From positions 200,459 through 264,458 of the forward strand of contig DF236950.1 of assembly GCA_000708835.1 (NCBI GenBank): a stretch of DNA of 64,000 bases. Direction: 5' to 3'. Positions 38,536 to 49,709 of the stretch are shown here, one piece after another (position 1 is the first letter of the stretch; every line of letters begins with the position of its first letter). Source of the DNA: Klebsormidium nitens. Taxonomy: Eukaryota; Streptophyta; Klebsormidiophyceae; Klebsormidiales; Klebsormidiaceae. The position numbers and the translations under genes are program-made. The notes beneath the pieces were generated by a model, which was given only the letters and a program-made list of their open reading frames with translations, was not told the origin of the DNA and did no database searches.

Positions 38536-41500
38536 TCACCTCCACGGTTCCAAAACTCCTCGGACATCCCCACCTTCACCCGCTGTGCTCCCGTAATCGT
38601 CACGTCTTTGGAACGTAAGCAACGGATCGAAAGTGAGGAACTTGATCCGGGGGATCCTCCACCAGATGGCGTCGATAGGATCATCAACGAAGAACTTTTT
38701 AACAAGTTTTCTAGCTCCGGGGAGCGATATGATGTAACTGCAGACGATAAAGCGAAGGCGTTTGAAGTCCCTTCCTTTCAGAATGTTTCAAAATGAGCTC
38801 TGATAAATCAGAGCGATGATCACGGCACGTTCTTTCAGAGCGCGACTGGCGAGGCACATCAAAATACCTGTCGTACTTTGTCGCGTGAGACGGATTCCGT
38901 AGGTCAACATGCAGCCAGGATTGCACAACCCCAAAGACTGCTTCTGACACGGACACAGGCCACATCTTGAAGCCGCCGCATACCTCCTACAAGAGCCTAA
39001 AAGCCAAGCTCTTGGATTGATTAGCGACCTTGCCAGTGCGAGCAGTGCTTTTAAGATGCCCTTACACAAGCACCGCCTCGACAGGTTGCAAGAAGGATTA
39101 CACAACGACGCCACTCCTGAGAAATAGAGTCAGCTGCGAAAATGCAACTCGCAACAGACAGTGAAGCAGATTCGTGAAAACGTCGGGCATTCGTCCCCGT
39201 GCCAGTGTATTACCAAGCTCAGGGCCAAAACCCCTCAAGTAAGTAGTGTGCGACGTATTGAGCCACGTGCACCGTTCGGCTCAAACCAGCAAACGCTGAG
39301 CAACTAGGATGGCCGACTAACACAAACTTCCTCAGCAGCATGGCGAGCACCCGTTCTGAGCAAGAGACCCACCTAAGCGTCGTCCTAATCACGTCGGGGC
39401 AAACCCTGCGCGACTAGCATGGCGGGCAGAACATAACTTCTCCAGCAGCGTAAAGAGCACCCATTCCGCTCTGGAATCACATGTGCGTTGATCCACTCTG
39501 TCGGGGCAAACCATGAGCAACTCCAGTGGCCGACAATCACCACACACCTGCGGCAATTTGGAGAGTTGAAACCCACCTGTGCGTCGTCCAGCTCATGCCG
39601 GCGAACTTGACGTGCGGCGTGTAGAGCGGCCGCTCGAACCACGGCTGCACGATCGGCTCGCGGCCCACGAAGCAGACGTCGAAGCGCGACATCTCGTGGC
39701 CGGACGCGACGAACTCGCGCAGCTCCTTGACGTTGCGCTCGTAGTCGCCGCTGAACGACGGGACGAAGTCGATGTCGTCCTCAAGGACGAGCGCGTACGG
39801 CACGTTCTTCACCACGATGTCGCTCCAGATCCTGGGGCGGAGAATAGCTAGGAGTGAATAAACGGCAGGCGTACTTGACGAGTGGGGGAAAAATGAGAAA
39901 CGATATGAGCGGGGCACAAGAGAGTGGTGGAGTGGGCGAATGCGAAGACAGTTATGAGACACAACGGGAACGTTCTTTATCATGGTGTCGCTTCCAGATC
40001 CTGGGGAGGGGGATGAGCAAAATCTGTGAGCTGATAGAATCATCTGTCTAGTCAGGAATGAGAGACGATCGGGGGGCACAAGAGAATGTTGGAGGGGGCA
40101 AATACGGATTGACTTATGAGAAACAGCGAGGACGTTCTTCACCACGATGTCGCTCCAGATCCTGGGGCAGGGGGGTGGCAGTAAGAGAGAAATGATGGGG
40201 ATAAGGAAATTAGGGAGGAATGAGAGACAATGCGAGCGGGGGCGCAAGAGTGCGAATGCGAAGCGAGGTAAGAAACACAACCAGGACGCTCTTTGCCACG
40301 ATGCCGCTCCAGATCCTGGAGTGGGTTCGGCGAAGCATGAGCGAGTGGTGAGGGGTAAATGAATACGATGAGGATAAATCTCCGGGGAAGACAAAGGGAG
40401 CGAGGGCACAGACAAAAATGGCGAGGACCAACGCAAAGTGACTTGGGAAATACAACGATGACGTTCTTCACCACGTCGCTCCAGATCCTGAGGCGGGGAG
40501 ATGGCACGCAGTGAGCAAAATGGGGAGGCAAGATTTATCACTGAGGATTGAGAGACGGTATGAGCAAGGGCAGAAGAGGGCAGCAGAGGTGGAGAGGGCG
40601 AGTGCGAGGCGGGTTGTGAGGCACAATGAGGACGTCTTTCGCCACGATGTCGCTCCAGATCCTGAGCCGCAGGGAGTGCGCGGGAACTCAGTGAGGGGGA
40701 GGGAAAAGTAAGTAGCGAGCAAGCAGTGAGTGGGCCACAGATCAGGGAGAGGCACGCGAGGCTCTGGCCTGCTTGGAAACAGTAATCGTGCAAAGCACAG
40801 AAACAGTGGGGATTGGATGCGAGCGGATTCGGCGAGGCAAGCGGACAAAAGAAAGGAGACAGTTGTGCGGGGCACAGTGTCCGCCTGATCTGTCTACGAA
40901 GCATTGTCAGAGGCTTCGTGCGGCAGCATGCTGGCACGGCGAGGGAGAAGCGGCAGTATTGGCCACTATATCGACTACGAGCATTTGAGGGTTGACGTTT
41001 CCTAGGTTAACAATTTGGCCCAGGAGACGAAAGAATCAGGACACTGAGCTTGCCCTCGATATTGGATCTGATTCAAAAACTCACACCTCTTGAGGAACGA
41101 GAGCTTTTGGAAGTGAAATCTTCCAGGAACAGAACTATGACTTCGAGCACCGCCTGTTAACATCTAGAGGGCCAATTCGGAGGTATCTGCTGCTTGAGAG
41201 GCAAGGGGAAAAGACTAAGGAGACGTCGAAACGTCTTGTCCACTAGAGGCAAAATTGAAGGCAGCAGTCCCAAGGACCTTGCCAGCTTGAGGACTTACAG
41301 AAGCAGGCAATCGCACAAGAAAGGCAGGTGACCAAGATGCTTTCATATGAGCCTTGCGGAGGTCAAAACTCGATCCGAAAAACACCGGGAAACATAGGGG
41401 CTTTGTTGGGCACCTTCCAAACGATCCCCAAAACCAGTCGTAGAAGTCTGCCCAATACACAACCACATACGCAGAGAGTCAAACAAGCTGAAGGAATGTT

Positions 41501-43136
41501 CGAGCAGCAGGATTCAGCATCCCAAATCTCGGTGACAAAACCCAAAGAAGAACCTCAATCAGGAAGCAGCAGGTGCCCCTCACATGTAGTGCGACAGCGC
41601 GCAACCGATGTCCCCCTTGGACAGAAACTTGGCGGCCGCGTTCCAGCCCGCGCGCGTCACCGACACCTTGTCCTTGGCGATCAGATGATCGAACGTCGCC
41701 AAATCCGTGCTCCCCATATCCACCGCACGTGCGCGCTGCACCTTCCCAAACCCGTGCTCCGCCAACCGTTTTTTCAGATCGTCCATCCGCCTCGTTTCCC
41801 GGTCCATGTTCATCACATACACCGGCCACTCTTCCAGCTCGATCGGCACCGGGGGCCACGGCGCCCGCTGCCGGCGCCGCTGCTTGACCCACCCCCGGAT
41901 CTTCCCCTCGAGGCACTCCCACGCGGTCCCCCCGCACTCGCCCTCTTTCGTCAGGTGCAGCGTCGCGGCGTAAGCTTGCAAGCCGCGCGTGCTCTGGCTC
42001 GGCGACTCGCTCGGCTCCGGCATCCGCCGGCAGGGGGGGTCGTCGCACTTGTACATGGTCGTTTCCACGGCGGTGGGGTTGAGCGCCAGCCAGTATAGCT
42101 GGTGCACTTGCCACATCGCTTCGTTCAGGGGGTCGTCCAGCCTCACGTTCTCCAGCAGCCGGAACGCCCCCGCGAGGGTGAGGAGGTACGCGTGCGCGCC
42201 GGCCGACGAGCGCGCCTCGATGACGTTGGCCGTCAGCTTGGCCTCGGTGTGCGTGTAGTGGTCGCGCCCGAGCATGCACACGTCGAAGAAGTAGCCCGTG
42301 TGCTCGACGCGCAGCAGGTTCAGCTGCTTGAGGGACCGCTCGAGGTCCTCCTTGAAGCTGTCCTTTAATACCGCGTCCTCTTCCAGCACAATTGTGTACC
42401 GTAGCTGGTGCGCGACGACATGGGCCCACAGCTCCAGATGCGCCAGCAGCTCATCGACCTCGTTCGGTTTCATCGCCGACCCCCGGCTCACGCTCACCCT
42501 GTCCTCCGGTAGGATTGACTGGTACTTCCCCAGGTCGATCTTGGTGGAGTCAGGAGCTAACACCAGGGTGTACTTCATGCCCACAGAATGCAGCTTGGCG
42601 TCAATCTCCCGCAGCTGCTTCATGTCCCGAGTTATGCTAACCACGAACACGTGGGCCGGCGTCCACTTGTCAGTGGCAACCGGGAGATCCGTTACAATGT
42701 CCCCTGGGTCCAGCGCCAGATTGCTCATCTGCAACGAGACCTTCCCCCGGGGCACCTGCTCCACCGGCCCCCCCTCAAAAAACTCCTTCAAGTCCTCCCC
42801 CTCAGTCTCAGAGGGGAAGAGCGCCCCCGCTTTCAGCACGTCCCCCTCGGACTGCCCCCCCAACTTGCCCGCAAGCTGCTCCATCACGCCGTTCTCTATC
42901 GAACCCAACATCTTGCCTAACCCGCCTCTCTGAGTCACCTCCTCCTGTTCTACAGAAGCCTCTTCGACCAGGTCTTCTAGGCTCACTCTCTCTGGTTCTG
43001 CGCTGGACGGAGAATAGAGCTGCATCCGGATGTTGGTTGGCAGAGCCACCAGCAAGGTGAACACGATGACCGGCAAGAAGACCAGGTATGTCCTCTTCCT
43101 GAGGAACACATTCCGCCGGCCGGGTTGGGGGGCCAT
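38536..43136 (-). CDS. Golgi GT25-family glycosyltransferase with two catalytic-like domains
   Basis: Exons in gene order are 41584-43136, 39577-39831 and 38536-38737, joined in phase 2 at both junctions, giving 669 residues. Near the N-terminus is a single hydrophobic anchor, YLVFLPVIVFTLLVALP, preceded by basic residues, so this is a type II membrane protein. Domain 1 starts at HVFVVSITRD and has VLEEDAVL as its acidic metal/sugar-nucleotide site. Domain 2 starts WPVYVMNMDRETRR and has GCALSHYM then ALVLEDDIDFV and YIISLPGARKL, the classic glycosyltransferase family 25 blocks (collagen/LPS galactosyltransferase relatives). Donor and acceptor substrates are unknown. Introns 1 (39832-41583) and 2 (38738-39576) each hold tandem copies of the exon 2 junctions. 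The stop follows LEPWR; a weak donor overlaps it, so a further exon cannot be wholly excluded. Confidence 0.85.
39275..39600 (-). repeat. GT25 exon 2 donor-junction array, three copies
   Basis: Units begin at about 39275, 39394 and 39501 on the plus strand (TTCGGCTCAAACC, TCGGGGCAAACC, TCGGGGCAAACC); period about 107-119 bp. Reading the gene strand, the true junction GGACGACGCACAG|GTGGGT at 39577 is echoed as GGACGACGCTTAG|GTGGGT near 39371, which still has an intact donor. The middle copy near 39480 is more decayed. Confidence 0.75.
39801..40690 (-). repeat. GT25 exon 2 acceptor-junction array, six copies
   Basis: The real acceptor CCCCAG|GATCTGGAGCGACATC lies at 39831/39832. Five further copies upstream in the intron have the equivalent base at 40000, 40161, 40315, 40487 and 40661 (spacing 169, 161, 154, 172, 174). 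Each copy includes the AG, 30-odd exon-like bases (to AAGAACGT), and a longer pyrimidine-rich flank with its own conserved words. The gene strand stays open in the exon 2 frame through the whole array. Confidence 0.9.
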
Positions 43137-43880
43137 CGTGATTGTTCAAGCGTGTACTCCCTTTAGCTGCACATCAAGCACCTCCTCAAGGCAATTCCGC
43201 TCTGTGGTGGCAAGGCGGCGCCCCATAGACTTCCTGCCTACAATCTGCCTGGCATCAGCAACAAGAATGGGAAAAGGTGCATAGGGTGCTGTCAGAAACT
43301 CTCATTGATGCCTTTTGGCAACGCAATCTGGTGTATCAGGCTTCAGGAGAGAAGTGCTTTTGGCGCCCAAGACCTCGCCAGAAATGGTAGAATTGTGTTT
43401 GCTCACGTGCACACCCCAGTGCTATGGACTGCTTTCAACTCAAAAGTTTATGAAAAGTCGATGCTGCTTGTTTAGAAATTAGCACTGCACAACCAACATA
43501 ATACGAGCTTACATATGCGACATACGCCGAAGCGGAAGGGACTACCGAGATACTGTATTAAGTCCAGCCAGTCTCAACTAGGCGCCATGAACAATCCATG
43601 GCTCGCCCGGGAGATATGTCCGCCCGGGCCTTCTTCAATGTTATACGGATCCGCCACTGAGCATACGAGCTTTATGTAGGATACACCAGATAGGAGCTCT
43701 CAGCTGGACCTACCTGTAGCTGAAATTTGTTGGCACCTAGCTGGCAATGCAACTTGGTGCCAAGCCTTTTTCAGTTTTGTCTTCAATCTTCATGCTGGCA
43801 GTGGAGTTGCGGTGATCAACAGCTTCCTATATTGCTGGATAAAATCAGTGGGTCTGTGTCAATTGTCCGTAAGCTCAAAG
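43137..43880. promoter_or_regulatory. Divergent intergenic promoter, GT25 / zinc-ribbon protein
   Basis: 744 bp separate two head-to-head start codons. The middle has palindromic words (CCATGG, CGCCCGGGAG, CGCCCGGGCC) around 43596-43640. No gene is visible in it. Confidence 0.4.
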
Positions 43881-45847
43881 ATGAGCCTTTCTCTGGTTGC
43901 TGATTACGCCTCAGATGACGAGGATGCGGGGCAGAACGGCGCCCTTTCTGAAGATAGCGCCGATGAGGCTGAGCGGGAGGAGCAAGAGCGCATAGCTGCA
44001 GAAAGAGATGCGCAGGAGAGAAGGGCTCGAGCACGAGCGGCTGTGGAAGCTCAAAGGGCCTTGCAATCAGCCCTGCCCCCACCCGACAGCTTATTTTCAG
44101 AAGTAAGTGGTTCATGAGTTCGTTCAATCATTGGCTGTGGCTTCTTAGATGAAGCGCCCCTGTATTGTTGCACTTTGCTGTGGACCACTCTTTAAAGGAA
44201 GTTTCTGCATAAATTGTAGCAAAGTTGGTGACACCAACTTGATGGTAAGTTGTTCTGGATCAGACAAAGACACACTTTCTGTGTTAAGCACCGCATTGAA
44301 TCACTATCTGTAAGACGGAGTGCATTCCAATCGCATTAAAGTCTGCTTGTACAGGTGGGTTTCAAGGAGTTTCAGAAATTCCTAGTCAGGTTGCCCGATC
44401 AAATTGGTGGTGCTGCTCCAAAGATTTGTGCAGAAGCCATTCCAGGTGGCTGCAACCTCCTCAGCAGCTTTTTCTCCACCGGGCAGATTGGTCGGGGGCC
44501 AAACTTATGCTTTCTCCCAAGTTCCTGGAGAATCCAATGGTCGTCAACCCCTTGAGAACTGCTTCTACAATACCAGCAAAGGCTTACAGGCAGGTACTCA
44601 AGGAAACAATGGGGTACAAAGTGACACCCCACCCTCTTGTAGATCAAGGGCCCTCCTGCCTTCCTGCGGCCAGACGCCATCAAGCCTGTTCACGAGCAAG
44701 CTGTTGGAGCCTGGGCAGATCGGCCCGCTTTTGAAGCGGAAGACGATGATGAGGCTCCCGGTGGGCCAGTGCCGGCTGCGGACGGAGGAGCGGATAGAAA
44801 GCCCAAATCGGGGGGAGCGCCAACAGGTGTGCCAAAAGCTGGCGTGTTGAGATGATTCGATAAACGTCGCAAGATGAAGTGTGGGTTGCTGGTGGATACT
44901 GCGGTAAACCGTTTCTTACTTTGATACTGGATCTGGTGACACAGAGCTTGCGGTGTAGATCGAGAAGGACTCAAAAGAATGAATGGTAAATCTCAGCCTG
45001 TCATCTTGGACCACAAAGAGCACGAAAGACCACTGAACAATTTCGAAGGATGAAGAATCATGAGTCTGAATTTTCGTACAGGTGCGGTCATTTCTGGGGC
45101 GCCAGTACTGATAAGAGATCAAGAGGTGGAGCATCCGCGGCCGTCTACTGAACCTCTGGGAGCTCAAGATGCTCGGAACCCAGGCGTCACGATGCCTAAC
45201 CGTGAAGAAGCAGCTGCGCTGCTCAGGTACGGTTTAGGGATCCCTGATCTAATCACCAATTGCATTGCTTCAAACTCGATGAAGAGAGACTGAACGAGCT
45301 TTCCCCTCTGTTACAATTATTGTCCATGGTTAGTCAGTTCGCCAGGAGTCAACGCGTTGTGACCAGCGTTCTGTGGCGTCAACTTTCCCAACTCCTGGAT
45401 ACGTCATCTGATTTGGCATGTTAGTCGTTGCTTAGTCGATGCCTTGTCTTGGCCTTGATCAAGACTGGGGACGGGGGTTTAACAGGAGGTTGATGGCTTT
45501 TTGCGTGTCTTATGAGGCCTACACTTTCGACTCTTGTTTTCGCTTTCGTTTGTAAAATGTATGCTGCAGCTTGATGAAGTGTCTATGAAGATAGTTGATG
45601 TCCGGTTGCTTCGTTGCTTGGCAGTGCTTGCGAAAAGTGTGGCATCCCGAAGACATTTTCGACAGCTCTCGGGGGCCTGGTCTGTCCTCAATGCAAAGGC
45701 CGAGCGCCCGGGCCGCCTCGGCAAGAAACAGGGAAGCGCAAGGGGTTTGTTAAGGACAAGGAGAAGGAGAAACGGATGAAGGGCCAGTCGGTGCATGCGT
45801 CCTGGAAGAGCGAGGGCGAAATGCTTCTAAGACAGCAGTTCGATTAA
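43881..45847 (+). CDS. Conserved-looking hypothetical with zinc ribbon and basic tail
   Basis: Exons 43881-44102, 44643-44826, 45082-45226 and 45625-45847 join in phase to 257 residues. The start is acidic (ADYASDDEDAG), then a charged helix rich in Glu/Arg/Ala (AEREEQERIAAERDAQE), a short block PPPDSLFSE followed by IKGPPAFLRP, an Asp/Glu/Pro linker, then a C4 zinc ribbon CEKCGIP...CPQC and a basic tail KDKEKEKRMKGQ ending WKSEGEMLLRQQFD. From general familiarity, the tail resembles uncharacterised plant nuclear proteins; I cannot name the family and assign no function. The acceptor of exon 2 (CTTGTAG|ATCAAG) was picked for its pyrimidine tract and phase; other frames in 44355-44640 are also open and could hide an alternative exon. 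Confidence 0.75.
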
Positions 45848-46454
45848 GATTGGTTAATATGGCAGACGGTCAGTCCGTGGCTTACAAACGTCTGCTCACT
45901 CTGCTCTCTTAGCCACTGAGTCGAGGCTCTAAGAACAGGGCCTTTTGCTGCCCAACGCATGTGTGTAATATCAATCATCCGGATGGTTCGCAAGAGTGGC
46001 GGCTTGTAAATACGAAATAGTCACTGTCGGATGGCATTGCTTACATTTGCAGGGCGCGTAGAGATGCATACGCCGCGCGGACGTATGTAGTGACACAATG
46101 GCTGCTGCCATCATTGAACAGGCTCGAGCATGCTCCATACGGCATGTGTCGGGACAGCTAGCTCTAGCAGGCTCGGATCGAGCCGCATGCAGGCAGCCGC
46201 CCTGCACATGTGAGGACGCGCCCTCATAGATTGAAATGCGACATAGCATGAGCGGGTAGAGGCCCAATATAGTCGCCGGGATGACCTTGCTGCAGTTCAG
46301 AGCTCCCCTATCAGATAGCTGACTAGATATGAAGGATCAGCGTTGCACTTTGGCATCAAAGGGTGGAATTAAGGTTGGCCCGGCCGCGCCCGGCGGGTCA
46401 CAGTCGCATGCCTTAAATCGATCAATCAGCAATTAATTGACACTACAGAATTGC
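45848..46454. other. Convergent intergenic region, zinc-ribbon / fucosyltransferase-like
   Basis: 607 bp lie between two 3' ends. I see no gene, only GC palindromes such as GGCCCGGCCGCGCCCGGC near 46377-46394. Confidence 0.5.
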
Positions 46455-49400
46455 TTACATCCCTGCTCTAAGATTCTCTATATTCCTCCACAGCGTGGGC
46501 TCCCCCATGCATATGGGCTGCCCCTTCTCGGGTTTGGGTTCTTGTCTCAAATCCACGTAGTACGTGGTGTTCCTCTTCATAGACCGTCCTACCGAGGAAA
46601 CCGACAAACCGGAATCCGTGATGACGAAGAAGTCGTTTAACGAGTATAACCACCATTCTACGAAAGTCGTTTCTAGGGCTTTGACTGGAAGCGGGTTCAG
46701 ACAGTCCCACTCATAGCTACAGGTGTCGGTCGCTCGTTGGATGTAAGCGTTTGTCGGCTTCGCATCTAGGAGGTAGATTTGCCGGTCGCGCCCGAACATC
46801 TCCTGAGCATTCTGCCGCAGGGAATCCGAGTCCGATGCAACATACCAGATGATCTTCCGCTTGCCTATCAACTCCGCGTACTGCAACTCGATGTCCTGCA
46901 CAACAAGGATTCAGCATGGTCACGCGGGTTGGAGTAGCAGGTCTCGGAACAGTTCCACAAACTATCCGACAACATAGCATTATCAGGAGCTAAAACGACG
47001 GTCCCGCTCGCGACCGCGTCCAAGACACGGCTGATGTGGGTCTGAAAGATCAAAACAGCGGACGTGAAGCACCTGCATTTCGGAAATACTTTGTGGTCCA
47101 GAAAGCCGGAGAGAACAATCCCTGAGCGCGCTGATGCCTCAACTATTGTCATGCAAGACCCCGTTTCGGTAATTGTACGACAAGAGGTCAAAGACTTGAC
47201 GAACGAAGGTTTAGGTGCACGTCGAATAGCAAACGCTCGCAGCTTTCAGTCGCTTCATTTGATTACCCAGTACCGCCTACCTAGCATCCCTGGCACCCTC
47301 TCATTTCCGGAATCAAGCTCGCTTAGCGCTGCAAATTGTGCACAGAAAGTCGTTCACGGGCGCTCTTGCTCACCTTGGCGCACTGGAACGGCGTCCAGTA
47401 GTCAGCTACGGACTTGGCGCCGTCCCCGCCCTTCATGGCGCTGTCCGTATAATCAGTCCGGACATGGATCCCGATGCTGAAGACACCCGGGTCCAGCAGC
47501 ATTTTCGCGATCGGCAGCATGACCGCCGCCACCGCAGGAATCGGCCTGGCAAAAGGAACGACGGAATGGGATAGGGGAGTGAGAGCTGGCACTCTTTCGC
47601 TAACTTCGTCCTACTTTCTTACGCTGACTCCAAGATGTCTACAAGTCGTCCATCCACCGAACAATCAGCTTGAATTTGGACACTGCACAGCTGTCCACCT
47701 CTGCTTCCATCACCGACACCACATGCTCCAAGGAGAGGAACCTTCGATGCAGGATCGATCCCGCAGCATAACCTCAATTTCCGAACCCTCAGGCAGTGGA
47801 TAGAGGCAGCATTTCGCTCAAGCTCGACAAGCGTTCAACGGCACAGAAAACCAGCTCTTACCTGAACAAAAAGTTGAGGGCGCAGCCATAAAGGTTCTCC
47901 CGGTCCAGACCCGCAGCAAGCATGCGGTCCCTGACCAACGGCTCGTCCCACCACAGGTTGAGCACGCCCTTGTTCGTGTCCAGCAACTCAATGCGATGCC
48001 GCAGGGGCCCCGCGTTGAAGTCCCCCGTCCGTTTCACCTCGTCGTCCAACCAAAAGCGAGCTGAAAAAGCAGGGGGATTCAGAGAGTCAACTTCGTTTCA
48101 CCTCTCGTCTGATCAAAAGAGAGCTGAAGAAAGTCAAAGAAAAGTTCCCTCTCCCGATCGCTTCACCTCGTCGTCCAGCCAAAAGCGAGCTGAGAAGCAC
48201 AGCAGATTCAAAATCTCTCGTTCGCTTCACTTTTTCGTGCAATTGAAAGCGAGCTGAAAAGCAGAACACAATTAAGGATTTCCCGTTCGCTTCAACTTGT
48301 CGACCCGCCAAACGCGAGCTGAGAAGCAGAACAGATTGATTCTAGAGTTTGATTCACCTGCAGAAACCAAGTAATCAAACAACGAGCAATATGGAACCCA
48401 GTGATGTGGCGAAAACGCGAATGTGCTCTCAAAGGGAGACTTCGACATTACGGTGAGTGGTCAAAGGGTCTTCAAGGCAATGTCAAAGAGACGCTCCATA
48501 TAGCAAGCGGGCCAAATGAGTTGAGTTTGTTTCTCTGAGCAGAACTCTTCCAAATGATTAATGAGCCCCCTGAGCCTATAAGAGTTAACCAAGGGCATCG
48601 CAGCCTTCCTAGACACTTCAGAAGCAAGTCAGCTTGGATTAGAATCAAGATATTTGAGCGTAAGCCTAGCAGCTCTTACTAGTCGGATAGGACACCAAAC
48701 GCCCGTGAAACTTTCAATGGGCTCGCTAAGTCGCTGTTAGCTGCCAGCGAACAAACGACCGCCAAAGAACTCATTCTCAGGTTGTTTCTCCAGATTGGCA
48801 GCTCAGGGTCTGAGTCGGTAGCAGCACCCGCTTCGCATTGTCTCAAGGTACGACTCACATTTTAACAGCCTAAGAGACACTCTCCTCAACAGCAGATCCA
48901 ATCAACATCCTTGGAGGCCATTCATCTGCAAGGAGGTTGAGATCATGCAGCTGACTAGATCCCAGGTGAGTCGTGACGATATCAATGACATCAGCCTCAC
49001 CTGCATCATTCCTTGATGGCACCTGCACGCACGACGACTGCGCCTTCCCGTCGCGGCTTTCCGCAGTTCCTCCCTGCTCCTTATCCGGCGTAAGGTCTAG
49101 GTACTCTTCCGGGCCCGTGTAGCTCGTGTTTATGTACGGGTTCTCAAACACAAATTGGGCTTTCGTCCAGTATACCTGGAACACCCGCCCGCTCAGCATT
49201 GCAAACACGAGGCTCGAAACCTGGCTCGAAACCGTGTCTCCCAGCCCCCCCCCATCCCCCAAAACGCCCCTCCCTTTCTTGACCACCGCTAGCCGGGGCG
49301 CAGGCCACCCCCCCGCTCCATTATAATCCAAAACCCTTCGGTGGTAGTCAGCATAAGCTTGCCACCAATGAGAGCACTCCAGCTCAGCGACCTCTTCCGG

Positions 49401-49709
49401 GAGCTGCTTCCGGGGCCGCTTTCTGAACGCCTTCCGCAGCCCCGTCGCAAGCGGGCTGTCTTCAACGCGAGAAAAGTCGTCGAGCCCGCCCGACGAGCAC
49501 GATTGGGTGAATTCAAGGGAGGCGGAGGGGGCGGTGGAGAATGCCCAGAGAAAGCGGATGCGGAAGTCGCCGGCCGGGGTGTATCCTGGCTCGACTCGGA
49601 TGATTCTGGAGAGCAGGAGAGATGTGAATGCGAGGACAGCAATGGGGATGGTAACGCGGCGGGAGGGAAAGTGCTGGGGGCAAAAAGTAGGTTTGAGGGG
49701 GTGCCCCAT
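46455..49709 (-). CDS. Golgi fucosyltransferase-like GT-B enzyme
   Basis: Exons in gene order are 49001-49709, 47862-48060, 47374-47545 and 46455-46895, joined in phase, giving 506 residues. A type II anchor sits near the N-terminus (VTIPIAVLAFTSLLLS). Blocks typical of the fucosyltransferase clan follow: GDTVSSQVSSLVFAML (acceptor-side Rossmann start), VFSIGIHVRTDY (the H-x-R motif contacting GDP-fucose), WYVASDSDSLRQNA, and WWLYSLNDFFVITDSGLS near the C-terminus. Two N-glycosylation sequons are seen (NTS, NTT). Plant members fucosylate cell-wall glycans or glycoproteins in the Golgi; I cannot say which CAZy family (GT37, GT23, or a relative). Intron 1 (48061-49000) holds tandem copies of the exon 2 acceptor. 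An open frame at 46905-47054 inside intron 3 was left out because exon 3 joins exon 4 cleanly in phase 0. Confidence 0.8.
48027..48350 (-). repeat. Fucosyltransferase-like exon 2 acceptor-junction array, five copies
   Basis: The true junction TTTTTCAG|CTCGCTTTTGG lies at 48060/48061. Four more copies upstream in the intron have the equivalent base at 48123, 48189, 48253 and 48318 (spacing 63, 66, 64, 65). Each keeps a CAG acceptor after a pyrimidine run, the CTCGC/CTCTC start, a degenerate TTTTGG-ACGACGAGGTGAA block, and the CG-AACGGG end. The copy at 48189 is nearly identical to the exon for some 35 bp. Confidence 0.9.

Noticed and set aside
39537-40937. 466-codon minus-strand open frame as a gene of its own
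   Set aside because: It runs through the GT25 intron array and into exon 2 in frame. Its protein is a string of repeat-derived Pro/Ser/Leu sequence, so it is intron plus exon rather than a separate gene.
41479-42429. 316-codon minus-strand frame inside GT25 exon 1
   Set aside because: High-GC shadow of the true frame, which has clear GT25 motifs.
46905-47054. Extra exon in the fucosyltransferase-like gene (THISRVLDAV frame)
   Set aside because: It has a good acceptor at 47054 but no phase-compatible donor before 46895, and exons 3 and 4 join directly in phase 0.
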